Shown here one piece after another: positions 9,290 through 18,409 of a DNA stretch of 39,461 nt (positions within the stretch are counted from its first letter, which is position 1; each line of letters begins with the position of its first letter). A program made the position numbers and the translations under genes. Source of the stretch: Eubacterium sp. (GTDB taxonomy: Bacteria > Bacillota > Clostridia > Lachnospirales > Lachnospiraceae); contig JAILAR010000182.1 of NCBI GenBank assembly GCA_024681515.1, positions 1-39,461 on the forward strand. Direction: 5' to 3'. The notes beneath the pieces were generated by a model. That model searched no databases and was not told the DNA's origin. It saw only the letters and a program-made list of their open reading frames with translations.

Positions 9290-9982
9290 ATGACCAATTT
9301 ACGCATCTCTGACATGGCAGAGCAGAATAAACCATGTGAAAAAGCAATGCAGTATGGCATTCAGTCCCTCGGAGACGCCGAGCTTCTGGCAGTCATTCTG
9401 CGAAGCGGCACCAGGGAGGCAAATGTGATCCATCTTGCCGAACAGATCTTGGCCAGCCACCCGATCCACAAGGGACTCACCGGTCTGAATTATCTGACCA
9501 CCGAAGACCTGACGAAGATCCCCGGGATTGGAACCGTGAAAGCCGTTCAGCTGCAGGCCATTGCGGAACTATCCAGACGGATGGCCCGTGAGAAGACAAA
9601 GCAATATGTGCGGATGGATGATCCGAATTCCATAGCGGAGTATTTCCGTGAAGAAGTCCGGTATCTTGAGAAGGAACGGGTGTATGCCCTGTTTTTCAAT
9701 TCGGCCAACTGTTTTCTTCAGGATGTCAAGATCTCGGAGGGCAGTGTGAATGCATCCATCACTTCCCCAAGGGAAGTTTTTCGGGAGGCCCTTCGTTACG
9801 GAGCTGTCAGCGTGGTACTGTTGCACAATCATCCCTCCGGCTGCCCTGAGCCAAGTGAGACGGACCTTCTGGTGACAAAGCGGTTTAAAGAAGTCGGCGA
9901 GCTGCTCGGCATCCGACTGCTGGACCATATCATCATCGGAGGAAATGAATATCTCAGCTTTGCCGAACGCGGTTTGATATGA
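9290..9982 (+). CDS. radC: RadC-family JAB/MPN metalloprotein
   Basis: A DUF2466/RadC protein; the original DNA-repair role is disputed and the true function is unclear. The N-terminal helix-hairpin-helix region (about residues 60-85, with IPGIGTVKAVQLQAI) is followed by a JAB1/MPN metal site, HNHPSG (H179, H181) then SETD, with an upstream Glu-containing strand. The 230-residue length is standard. The start has a GAAAGGAG ribosome site and a dedicated promoter. It heads the shape cluster, as in many Firmicutes where radC precedes mreBCD; here mreB is absent between radC and mreC. Confidence 0.93.
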   Translation: MTNLRISDMAEQNKPCEKAMQYGIQSLGDAELLAVILRSGTREANVIHLAEQILASHPIHKGLTGLNYLTTEDLTKIPGIGTVKAVQLQAIAELSRRMAREKTKQYVRMDDPNSIAEYFREEVRYLEKERVYALFFNSANCFLQDVKISEGSVNASITSPREVFREALRYGAVSVVLLHNHPSGCPEPSETDLLVTKRFKEVGELLGIRLLDHIIIGGNEYLSFAERGLI

Positions 9983-10034
9983 TTCATTACGGAGCGCTTT
10001 TGGCGCGAAGTATAAAAATCAAAGGAATAATACT

Positions 10035-10886
10035 ATGAAGTTTAATCCGAAAAAAGACATATCTCCGAAGTACCTTTTTCTGGCGCTTTCCCTGATCTGC
10101 ATTCTTCTACTCGGACTGTCCCTTTTCTCGGATTCTTTTCTGCAAAAGACGAAGAGCGTCTTTGGAAAGCTCATTACGCCTCTGCAGGAGGGAATGAGCA
10201 GTATCGGAGAATGGGTAGAGGAACGGTTCCTCGTTTTCGGCGACGTGAAGGAACTGCGGGAAGAAAATGAGGCCCTGAAGAAGCGAAATCGGGAACTGGA
10301 AGAACAGATCGCCAAAAGTCAGGCAGAACTGACGGAACTGGCGGAGCTCCGTTCGCTGTATTCCCTGGATCAGATGTACCCGGATTACAATACCACCGCT
10401 GCACGGATCTTCTCCGTGGATTCCTCCGGCTGGTTCAATGAGTTCTATATCAACAAAGGTTTAAATGACGGAGTTTATGAGGATTGCAACGTTCTCTATG
10501 AAGGCGGACTGCTTGGGATCGTCGTAGAGTCCTATGATTCCTATGCGCGGGTTCGCGCCATTGTGGATGACCGTTCTAAGGTCACCGCTTCGGTGGGGCC
10601 GAACAGCGCGCTCTGTACCGTGGAAGGAAGCCTTACCACGTACAAGAACGGCTATCTCCTAGCCACGGATATATCCAAGGAGGCCAAAGTAAATGTAGGC
10701 GACCGTGTCATCACCGCAAATGTGTCCGACCGGTTTCTCTACGGACTGACCATCGGGTACATATCGGAGCTGATCCCGGACCCGAACAACCTGACCGTGA
10801 CCGCACGGATCCGGACTGCCGTGGATTTCAGTGATGTCCGGGATGTACTTGTGATCACGGATCGTAAACAGGAAGTGACCTATTAA
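10035..10886 (+). CDS. mreC: MreC, rod-shape-determining protein
   Basis: A membrane-anchored scaffold of the elongasome that links MreD, PBP2 and RodA outside the membrane. The 283 residues comprise a short cytoplasmic N-terminus, one transmembrane segment (about 12-31), a coiled coil (about 70-107, Leu/Glu heptads) and a beta-rich periplasmic-type domain with ARIFSVDSSGWFNEFYINKG and the GLLGIV motif. It is separated from mreD by only 2 bp. No MreB gene precedes it, which is unusual for this cluster. Confidence 0.93.
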   Translation: MKFNPKKDISPKYLFLALSLICILLLGLSLFSDSFLQKTKSVFGKLITPLQEGMSSIGEWVEERFLVFGDVKELREENEALKKRNRELEEQIAKSQAELTELAELRSLYSLDQMYPDYNTTAARIFSVDSSGWFNEFYINKGLNDGVYEDCNVLYEGGLLGIVVESYDSYARVRAIVDDRSKVTASVGPNSALCTVEGSLTTYKNGYLLATDISKEAKVNVGDRVITANVSDRFLYGLTIGYISELIPDPNNLTVTARIRTAVDFSDVRDVLVITDRKQEVTY

Positions 10887-10888
10887 AC

Positions 10889-11392
10889 ATGCGAAGAGTT
10901 TTAACGCTGACCATATTACTGATCTTATCCTTCCTTTTACAGACGACCGTTTTCTCCCTGCATGATGTCACCAGCGTATCTCCGAATCTGATGCTGATCC
11001 TGACCATGTCCTTTGGGATCATGCGGGGCAGAAGAGAAGGAATGCTGACCGGCTTTTTCTCCGGTCTTCTTTATGACCTCTTTTTCGGTTCCTGGCTGGG
11101 GCTGTATGCCTTTGTATACATGTGCATCGGCTATGTCAACGGAACATTCCATAAAAACTATCTGATGGAGGACGTGGGACTTCCCGTATTCATCATCACC
11201 CTGGACCAGCTGTTCCTGGATCTTGTGATCTTTATCAGCAGCTTCCTGCTCCGGAACCGTATGAACCTCGGCTTCTTTTTTGTGCACCGGATGCTCCCGC
11301 AGCTTCTGTATGATGCACTGATCACAGTACTTGTATACCGGCTGTATCTTCGGATCAACCGCCATATGAAGAGAAAGGCGGCCGGCGTATGA
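10889..11392 (+). CDS. mreD: MreD, rod-shape-determining membrane protein
   Basis: An integral membrane partner of MreC, 167 residues, with several hydrophobic segments and the family pattern near the first helix (PNLMLILTMSFGIMRGRREGMLTGFFSGLLYDLFFG). It sits between mreC (2-bp gap) and mrdA (4-bp ATGA overlap), so it is almost certainly translated as part of the same operon. Sequence conservation in this family is low, so identity rests on context plus hydrophobicity and the GxxxGLLYDL motif. Confidence 0.9.
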   Translation: MRRVLTLTILLILSFLLQTTVFSLHDVTSVSPNLMLILTMSFGIMRGRREGMLTGFFSGLLYDLFFGSWLGLYAFVYMCIGYVNGTFHKNYLMEDVGLPVFIITLDQLFLDLVIFISSFLLRNRMNLGFFFVHRMLPQLLYDALITVLVYRLYLRINRHMKRKAAGV

Positions 11393-14244
11393 AACTGTTC
11401 AAAGAATTCCTGATCTATGTAAAGGACCTGTTCCTGGAATATGTAAAGAGCCGGATCTTCCCTGTGACGATCCTGTTTTTTGTGCTTACATTTATTCTTG
11501 TGCACCGGCTTTTCTATCTGCAGATCCAGCAGGGCGAGACCTATACGGATGACCTGACGGTCCGGACAGAGAAGACCCTGACCATCCCCTCGATCCGCGG
11601 AAATATCTATGACCGCAACGGAAAGCTTCTGGCCAGCAGCCGCATGACGTACAATCTGACCTTCGGAAATGACAAGCAGCTGTCCGAGGAAGCGGAGCGG
11701 ATGGGAGTCCCCGAGAATGTACTGAAAAACCAGATCGTATCGGACACCATCGATATCCTGGAATCCCAGGGAGACAGCCTGCGACTGGATTTCCCCATAG
11801 CAAAGCGCGGGACCGGTTATACCTTTACGGTTTCCGGGGGACGTAAGAACGGATTCCTCCGGGATGTTTACGCGGCAAGCTCCTTTGACGAGCTGACGGA
11901 TGAACAGAAAAACAGTACGGCCGCGCAGGTGATCGAGGTTCTGACCGATCGTTTTGATCTGACGGACGAGTATTCCGAGACCAGAAAGATGCAGATCCTC
12001 GGCTGCCGCTATATGCTCTGGCTGAACCGGTTCCAGCAGTACAAACCGGTGGAGATCGCACAGAATATTTCCGAAAAGAGCCGGTCCACGATCCTGGAGA
12101 ATCAGGATCACCTGATCGGTATGGATATCACCGTGGATTCTGAGCGGTACTACACGGATGCCAAGTATTTTGCGCATATCATCGGATATGTGGGAAAAGC
12201 TTCCGATGATGACCTGGAACGTCTGAATACGGACGACAGTTCGATCAAATACACTACAAATGATATCGTGGGAAAGACCGGCATCGAGCAGATCTATGAA
12301 AACGAACTGCACGGGCGGGACGGAAGCGAGACCATGCTGGTAGATAATCTGGGAAAAGTGATCGAGGTTACGGATACCCGGCCTGCAGAGGCGGGCGGTG
12401 ATGTATACCTCACCATTGATGCGGATCTGACCAAGTACTGTTATGACATGCTGGAGAAGGAGATCGCGTCGATCCTGCTTTCCCATATGCTCGATTATGC
12501 CTATGCTCCGGAGCCGAATTCCGGCAACATCATTCCGGTTACGGATGTCTATGCGGCTCTGTTCTCCAATAATCAGATCAGTCTCAGCCATATGCGGGAT
12601 CCGGAAGCCACAAATCATGAAAAGGAAATTTATCATAAGATCGACACCTTCCGCACGGCTACGGTGGGGCGGATCCGGGAGGAGCTGACAGACAGCCCGA
12701 CAAACGTTTCGGCTCTCACCACCGAGTATCAGGATTACATGGAATACATCTGTGAAATGCTTGCCGAGCAGGGGCTCTATAAGCGTTCCATGCTGGACGA
12801 TTCGGATGCCACATTCCAGAAATATGTCCTGGGAAGCATCAGTCTGCAGAGCTTCCTTCGATATCTGATCAGTATCGAAGCCATCGATGTATCCTCCATC
12901 GAGGATGCCGACAAATACTATGATTCCGAAGAGATCTATCAGTTACTCCGGCGGTATATTCTGGATTATCTGTCCGAGGATGATATCTTTACCAAAAAAC
13001 TGATCCGGATCATGCTCCAGCAGTCCCAGATCTCCGGCCGGGACGTGATCGACCTGGTGTATGAGCAGGGCGTGCTGAATCCGAATACGGATCAGGATTA
13101 CAAGGATTATGCGGCGGGTGCCTGCGATTCCTACGAATTTATCCGCCTGAAGATCCGGAATCTGGATATCACTCCGGCTATGCTGGCACTGAAGCCCTGC
13201 TCCGGTTCCATCGTTGTTACGGATGTCCGGACAGGAGAGGTACGGGCACTGGTCAGCTATCCGAGTTATGACAATAACTATCTGACCAATTATATCGATT
13301 TCGATTATTATGACCGGCTGCTGGCGGATCAGACAACGCCGCTGATCAACCGTGCCACCAGCACCCGGACGGCGCCCGGTTCCACCTACAAGATCATTTC
13401 CGCCATCACAGGCGTCGAGGAAAATGCCCTTCAGCTGGACGAAGAGATCCAGGATAAGGGTGTCTTTGAAGAAGTATATACGAAGCCGGCCTGCTGGCTG
13501 TACAACGTCAACGGATCGAACCACGGAATGGTGGACATCCCGAAATCCCTGGACGTATCCTGCAACTATTTCTATTATGTTGTGGGACATCGTCTGGCGA
13601 CCCAGAATCCGAAGCTGGTATATGACGATGCGGCGGGCATCCGCAAGCTGGAAAAATATGCGTCCCAGTTCGGACTGGATTCCAAGACCGGGATCGAGAT
13701 CGAAGAGATCTCACCGCATATATCCGATAACGATGCCGTTACCTCGGCCATCGGACAGGGTAAAAATTCCTTTGCACCGGTGCATCTGTCCAGGTATGTA
13801 TCCACCATTGCCAGCGACGGAACCTGCTATAATATGACACTTCTGCAGAAGATCGTGGACAATTCCGGAAAGACCATCCGTACCGGCGAACATACCGTTC
13901 GCAATCATGTGAACATTTCTTCGCAGCTCTGGGATGCGGTGCATTCCGGAATGCGGCTGGTTGTGACCCATGACCTGGAGGATGACAAGATGCTGAACGG
14001 CGTCAACGTGGAGATCGCAGGAAAGACGGGAACCGCGCAGGAGAGCAAGAACGATCCGCCGCACGCCCTGTTCATATCCTATGCTCCCTATGCGTCACCG
14101 GAGATCTCCGTGACTACGGTCATCCAATATGGCTATGCATCTGCCAATGCCGCTGAGGTCACGGGATTTATCTACGCATATATGTATGACAAAGAGGCAC
14201 TTACGAATTCCTCACTGACAGGAGCCGGAAAGCTTTCGGACTAA
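11389..14244 (+). CDS. mrdA: MrdA/PBP2, class B penicillin-binding protein with a large insertion
   Basis: The elongation-specific transpeptidase that cross-links peptidoglycan with RodA. It has a transmembrane anchor (about 24-44), a dimerisation/pedestal domain, then the transpeptidase with the catalytic SxxK (S665-K668 in APGSTYK), SxN (S724-C-N726) and KTG (K879-T-G881). At 951 residues it is far longer than the usual 630-720. The excess is a largely acidic, helix-like insertion of about 240 residues (roughly 362-604), between TIDADLTKYCYDML and GSIVVTDVRTGEV. The catalytic motifs are intact, so the enzyme should be active. The start overlaps mreD by 4 nt. Confidence 0.93.
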   Translation: MKLFKEFLIYVKDLFLEYVKSRIFPVTILFFVLTFILVHRLFYLQIQQGETYTDDLTVRTEKTLTIPSIRGNIYDRNGKLLASSRMTYNLTFGNDKQLSEEAERMGVPENVLKNQIVSDTIDILESQGDSLRLDFPIAKRGTGYTFTVSGGRKNGFLRDVYAASSFDELTDEQKNSTAAQVIEVLTDRFDLTDEYSETRKMQILGCRYMLWLNRFQQYKPVEIAQNISEKSRSTILENQDHLIGMDITVDSERYYTDAKYFAHIIGYVGKASDDDLERLNTDDSSIKYTTNDIVGKTGIEQIYENELHGRDGSETMLVDNLGKVIEVTDTRPAEAGGDVYLTIDADLTKYCYDMLEKEIASILLSHMLDYAYAPEPNSGNIIPVTDVYAALFSNNQISLSHMRDPEATNHEKEIYHKIDTFRTATVGRIREELTDSPTNVSALTTEYQDYMEYICEMLAEQGLYKRSMLDDSDATFQKYVLGSISLQSFLRYLISIEAIDVSSIEDADKYYDSEEIYQLLRRYILDYLSEDDIFTKKLIRIMLQQSQISGRDVIDLVYEQGVLNPNTDQDYKDYAAGACDSYEFIRLKIRNLDITPAMLALKPCSGSIVVTDVRTGEVRALVSYPSYDNNYLTNYIDFDYYDRLLADQTTPLINRATSTRTAPGSTYKIISAITGVEENALQLDEEIQDKGVFEEVYTKPACWLYNVNGSNHGMVDIPKSLDVSCNYFYYVVGHRLATQNPKLVYDDAAGIRKLEKYASQFGLDSKTGIEIEEISPHISDNDAVTSAIGQGKNSFAPVHLSRYVSTIASDGTCYNMTLLQKIVDNSGKTIRTGEHTVRNHVNISSQLWDAVHSGMRLVVTHDLEDDKMLNGVNVEIAGKTGTAQESKNDPPHALFISYAPYASPEISVTTVIQYGYASANAAEVTGFIYAYMYDKEALTNSSLTGAGKLSD

Positions 14245-14280
14245 TACGGACGAAATCACTGATAATAATAAAAGAATACC

Positions 14281-15393
14281 ATGTTAAAAAAATATCGATT
14301 ACGAGACTTCAACTTCATATTGTTTATCCTGGTTGCCGGGCTGATGGTTCTGGGAGTCTTCGTGATCAACAGCGCGGATTCTTCCTTTACCCTGAAACAG
14401 GCCATCGGCGTCGGCGGCGCAGTGGTCATCATGATCGTAGTGTCCCTGGTGGATTATCATTTATGGATCCGGCTGTATCTCCCTGCCTACGGGGCGATCA
14501 TCGTGATCCTGATGGCGGTACTCTTGTTCGGAAATACGGTCAATAACGCGACCCGCTGGTTCACTATCGGCGGTCTGACGTTCCAGCCTTCCGAGCTGGC
14601 CAAGACGCTGATGATCATTTTCATGGCGGCGCTGATGGAGAAAATGATCGAAGAGGAGAAGGTCTCCAGGGCAAAGGGACTGCTTTTATTCGTCGGAAGC
14701 GTTGCGGTTCCTCTGATGCTGATCTTCCGGGAGCCGGACCTTTCCACCACCCTGTGTCTGGGGGTGGTCATGATACTCATGCTGTATCTGGCCGGACTCA
14801 GTTACAAGATCATTTTCATCGTACTGCTGGTACTGATCCCCGCAGTGGGAACCTTTATGTGGTACATCTCCCAGCCGGACCAGAAGCTGCTGAATCCCTA
14901 TCAGGTGGACCGTATCATGTCCTTCCTGAATCCGTCGAAGTATACGGATATGTACTCGCAGCAGGCAAGTTCCATTATGGCCATCGGTTCCGGAAAGGTC
15001 TGGGGCAAGGGACTGAATCCCGGTCCGGACATTGTGACCGTGGGATCCTCCGGCATGATCTCCGAGCAGCAGACCGACTTTATTTTTTCCGTTATCGGAG
15101 AGTCCTTCGGATTCGTCGGAAGTGTTTTGGTTATTGCAATCATTCTGTTGATAGTGTTACAATGTATAAGGATTTCCAGAAGGGCGAAGGACCCGAGCGG
15201 AATGCTTTTGGCAGGGGGTGCCGCGTGTCTGTTCATGGTCCAGTCATTCTTTAATATCAGTGTTACAACCGGCATATTACCGAACACAGGTATCCCGCTG
15301 CCGTTCATCAGTTACGGATTGACGTCCTTGCTTTCGTCGGCGATATTGGTGGGGATCGTGTTAAATGTCGGAATGCAGCCTGAGAGATGGTAA
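14281..15393 (+). CDS. rodA: RodA, SEDS peptidoglycan glycosyltransferase
   Basis: A SEDS-family polymerase that extends glycan strands with PBP2 (adjacent gene). The 370-residue polytopic membrane protein shows FQPSELAK, the RVDRI/SFLNP region, GSGKVWGKGLNPG and the conserved QQTDFIFSVIGESFG, then the C-terminal GIPLPFISYGLTSLL. FtsW and SpoVE share these motifs; the pairing with mrdA and mreCD favours RodA. Only 36 bp separate it from mrdA, leaving no room for the minCDE genes found at this place in some clostridia. Confidence 0.92.
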   Translation: MLKKYRLRDFNFILFILVAGLMVLGVFVINSADSSFTLKQAIGVGGAVVIMIVVSLVDYHLWIRLYLPAYGAIIVILMAVLLFGNTVNNATRWFTIGGLTFQPSELAKTLMIIFMAALMEKMIEEEKVSRAKGLLLFVGSVAVPLMLIFREPDLSTTLCLGVVMILMLYLAGLSYKIIFIVLLVLIPAVGTFMWYISQPDQKLLNPYQVDRIMSFLNPSKYTDMYSQQASSIMAIGSGKVWGKGLNPGPDIVTVGSSGMISEQQTDFIFSVIGESFGFVGSVLVIAIILLIVLQCIRISRRAKDPSGMLLAGGAACLFMVQSFFNISVTTGILPNTGIPLPFISYGLTSLLSSAILVGIVLNVGMQPERW

Positions 15394-15458
15394 TAATTTT
15401 AAAATAGTTTTGTGATTATTTTGGGGAAGCAGAAAAACGATTTGGGGGAAGGCATAGT

Positions 15459-15857
15459 ATGAATGTAGTACTCATTGCACATGATCCGAAGAAGAAGCTG
15501 ATGCAGAATCTCTGTATCGCTTACCGAGGGATTCTCTGTCATCATACACTGTATGCAACGGAAACCACCGGCCGACTGGTGGAGGAGGCTTCCGGGCTTA
15601 CCGTGCATAAATTCCTGGCAGGTCATCTCGGCGGCGTTCAGCAGATCGGCACGCAGATCGAGAGTAACCAGATGGATCTGGTGATCTTCATGCGGGATCC
15701 AATGATGCATATGACGGCGACCAGTGACTTTGTAAGCATCTGCACTTTGTGTGATGTTCACAACATTCCGATCGCAACCAATCTGGCCACGGCAGAGCTG
15801 ATGATCAAGTCTCTGGAACGCGGGGATCTGGACTGGAGAGATCTTTATAAGCACTGA
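15459..15857 (+). CDS. mgsA: MgsA-family protein (methylglyoxal synthase fold) with altered catalytic residues
   Basis: By fold and context this is methylglyoxal synthase, which converts DHAP to methylglyoxal and phosphate; family features are IAHDPKKKLM (H8, D9), the RDP motif (D80), D90 and DVHNIPIATNLATAE. The length of 132 matches clostridial MgsA. However, three usually invariant positions differ when aligned to E. coli MgsA: the catalytic base Asp71 is Val60 (GGVQQIG instead of GGDQQ), His98 is Ala87, and Gly46 of the phosphate-binding TGTTG is Glu35 (TETTG). Activity as a methylglyoxal synthase is therefore doubtful. It has a strong GGGGGAAGG ribosome site and sits after rodA, its usual place in clostridia. 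Confidence 0.82.
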   Translation: MNVVLIAHDPKKKLMQNLCIAYRGILCHHTLYATETTGRLVEEASGLTVHKFLAGHLGGVQQIGTQIESNQMDLVIFMRDPMMHMTATSDFVSICTLCDVHNIPIATNLATAELMIKSLERGDLDWRDLYKH

Positions 15858-15893
15858 TCCGGAATTCTATTTTTCTAAAAGAGATATACAAGC

Positions 15894-16886
15894 ATGAAAA
15901 AAGGAATCATTTATATCTTCCTGTTGCTGTTCTTATGTGGTGCAGTCTGTTTTGTCATGTACCGAAAGAACAGTCATTTTAGTGACGCCTATAATGAGAG
16001 CGGAGAGGAAAATCTGTCCGAGGATCTGGAAGGACTCTCCATATCCAAGCCTGCAGGTTTTTCCGGAAAGGTCACGGTGATCCCGGATAATACGGAGATC
16101 AACGCGGAAAACCTTCAGAACAATACCTATGCGGCGCTCATGGTAAACAATGATACACGGGAATGTATCGTTGCACATAATGTACACGAACGGATCTATC
16201 CGGCCAGCATGACGAAACTGCTGACCGGTATTGTGGTGTGTGACGCCATTGATGCAGGGGAGATCAGTCTGGACGAGGTGATAGAGTTGGATCATGAGAT
16301 CAGCCTCGGAAATATCTATGCCGTTCAGAGTGACCTGACGATTGGCAGCAAGATCTCCGTACGCAATCTGCTGACGGCACTGATGCTTTCTTCCTATAAC
16401 GATTATGCGGTGATCCTCGGTGAGCGGATCTCCGGAAGCGTGGATGCCTTCGTGGAACGGATGAATGCAAAGGCGAGGTCCATCGGAGCTACCTGCACCC
16501 ATTTTTCAAATCCCCACGGACTGGATGCTCTGGATCACTATACCACGGCGTATGATCTCTATCTAATCGTAAATAAGGCAGCGGAATATCCTCTTTTAGA
16601 GGAGATCGACCGTTACAGTGATTATACCTATACCTATGAAGACGGAAGCGGAACGGTCTGGGAAGACACGGCATCTGCCACGAATCATTTCATCACACAG
16701 GATGAGTATCTTCCGTCCTACATCACCATCGGTACATGGAAGACCGGTACCACCGGAGGTGCGGGAAACTGTCTTACCATGCAGGTAAAGATCCATGACA
16801 CAAGTTACACCATGCTGGTACAGGACAGCATCTCCAAGACGGATCTGTATGAGGTATACAGTGCGTTGTTTAACCTTGCGCAGTAA
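15894..16886 (+). CDS. D-alanyl-D-alanine carboxypeptidase (peptidase S11)
   Basis: A low-molecular-weight penicillin-binding protein that trims the terminal D-Ala from peptidoglycan stem peptides. The N-terminus has a hydrophobic segment (about 5-22) without an obvious signal-peptidase site, so it is probably an anchor. Active-site motifs are SxxK (S105-M-T-K108), SxN (S167-Y-N169) and KTG (K283-T-G285). At 330 residues it lacks the C-terminal beta-sandwich and amphipathic tail of DacA/DacF. It lies directly after the elongasome genes, consistent with a role in wall maturation. Confidence 0.9.
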   Translation: MKKGIIYIFLLLFLCGAVCFVMYRKNSHFSDAYNESGEENLSEDLEGLSISKPAGFSGKVTVIPDNTEINAENLQNNTYAALMVNNDTRECIVAHNVHERIYPASMTKLLTGIVVCDAIDAGEISLDEVIELDHEISLGNIYAVQSDLTIGSKISVRNLLTALMLSSYNDYAVILGERISGSVDAFVERMNAKARSIGATCTHFSNPHGLDALDHYTTAYDLYLIVNKAAEYPLLEEIDRYSDYTYTYEDGSGTVWEDTASATNHFITQDEYLPSYITIGTWKTGTTGGAGNCLTMQVKIHDTSYTMLVQDSISKTDLYEVYSALFNLAQ

Positions 16887-16911
16887 AGAATAAGCATCAA
16901 GAGGAATTTAC

Positions 16912-18363
16912 ATGGCAGACAGACATCCCCGAAAAAAAAGAAAAGCAAAAGTGGTCCGGATCTATCGGGGCTTTCAGATCAACTCGGCGCTGATCATATT
17001 TGGGGCGATCCTCATCTATGTTCTGGTGAGTGTTATTCTGGCGCTCAGAAAGGAACCGATCGCGACCTACCGGGTCAATTTCAGCAATCTGAATAATGAT
17101 ATCGTATGTGACGGGATCGCTCTCCGGCAGGAGAAGGTCGTTACCTCGCCCAAGTATGGATATGTCTGTTATTTCGTTAAGGACGGAGAGCGGATTGCAA
17201 GGAATGCCAATGTCTGTACCGTGGATGAAACCGGCGATCTGATCCGTGCCGTCAGTCAGGTGGATTCGGAACAGGCAAAGTTCAGCAGTGCGGAATACCT
17301 GGATATCCGAAATACCATCGATGTATATAAAACGAATTACTCCGATACGATCTTTTCGGATATTTACAATTTCCGGGAGACCATTGAATCCAGAGTTCTG
17401 GAAATGTCCAGTCAGCTGCTTATGAAGGAGTATTCCTCCAACAGTGCCGCAGCAAAAACATCCGTGCAGAATATGAAAGCTACGGACAGCGGTATCATCA
17501 CCTATTACACGGACGGGTATGAAAACCTGACCCCGGAGACACTGCAGCCGGATGACTTTAACAAAGAGGAATACAAGGCGACCACGATGAAAAGCGGTGA
17601 TGTCGTGGAAAACGGAGGAACCCTCTATAAGATCGTTCCGGACGAAGCCTGGACCATCTGCTGTTATATCACTGTGGAACAGGCAAACCTGCTTCAGGAG
17701 GAGGATGGGAAGCTGCTCTTTACGCTGAACAATTCCGATATGGAGCTGAGTGCCTATTATGACCTGATCCGAATGGGGGACGGTTACGTACTGGTCCTTC
17801 CCATGGAAAAATACATGATCGATTATGTGAATGAACGGTTCCTTTCCGTGGAGATCATTCTGGATAAATATGAAGGACTCAAGGTTCCGAATTCCGCACT
17901 GATCGATAAAACCCTTTATAAGATCCCTAAGGAATATATGACCCGTGGTGGAGATGATACTTCGCTGACCAAGGTCTTTGTCCAGAAGATGACTGAGGAA
18001 GGGGAGCTCACACAGGAAATGAGGGATCCTCACAATTATCTGTGGAATGATACGGATCATCTGGTGGATGCGGATGCATTTCTGGATACGGATATACTGA
18101 CTAAACCGGATTCCAATGAGACCCTGCCGGTCACCAAGCTGGAGCGGGTAACGGTCAGAGGCGTTTATTTCTGCAATCAGGGTCTGGCGGATTTCACACC
18201 GGTCACCGTGGTGCGGACCGGTGACGAGTTCACCATTGTAGAGGAGAAGGGGGATCCGCCGCAGTACGGAGAGGAAACCTATACAAAAGAAGGCAACCTG
18301 AAGGAATACGACAACATTGTGATGAACGTATCCCAGGTGACGGAAAACCAGATCATTTATTAA
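16912..18363 (+). CDS. HlyD-like membrane fusion/adaptor-type protein of the division cluster
   Basis: A 483-residue protein with a basic N-terminus (RHPRKKRKAK), one transmembrane segment (about 24-45) and a large extracytoplasmic part. The part after the membrane (VTSPKYGYVCYFVKDGERIARNANVCTV) resembles the barrel/lipoyl-like start of HlyD-type adaptors, and a matching half occurs after a helical stretch (MKSGDVVENGGTLYKIV). It occurs upstream of yggS-sepF in related clostridia, where it is annotated only as an HlyD-family or hypothetical protein. No transporter gene sits beside it, so an efflux role is not supported; a link to division or wall synthesis is inferred from position alone. Confidence 0.65.
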   Translation: MADRHPRKKRKAKVVRIYRGFQINSALIIFGAILIYVLVSVILALRKEPIATYRVNFSNLNNDIVCDGIALRQEKVVTSPKYGYVCYFVKDGERIARNANVCTVDETGDLIRAVSQVDSEQAKFSSAEYLDIRNTIDVYKTNYSDTIFSDIYNFRETIESRVLEMSSQLLMKEYSSNSAAAKTSVQNMKATDSGIITYYTDGYENLTPETLQPDDFNKEEYKATTMKSGDVVENGGTLYKIVPDEAWTICCYITVEQANLLQEEDGKLLFTLNNSDMELSAYYDLIRMGDGYVLVLPMEKYMIDYVNERFLSVEIILDKYEGLKVPNSALIDKTLYKIPKEYMTRGGDDTSLTKVFVQKMTEEGELTQEMRDPHNYLWNDTDHLVDADAFLDTDILTKPDSNETLPVTKLERVTVRGVYFCNQGLADFTPVTVVRTGDEFTIVEEKGDPPQYGEETYTKEGNLKEYDNIVMNVSQVTENQIIY

Positions 18364-18409
18364 AATGACCTGATAACAATCTGAAAATCAATAACAATCG
18401 GGGAAAATC

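Noticed and set aside
15394-15458. AATAAT/ATTATT dyad between rodA and mgsA
   Set aside because: All A/T pairs, low stability, likely chance in AT-rich intergenic sequence.
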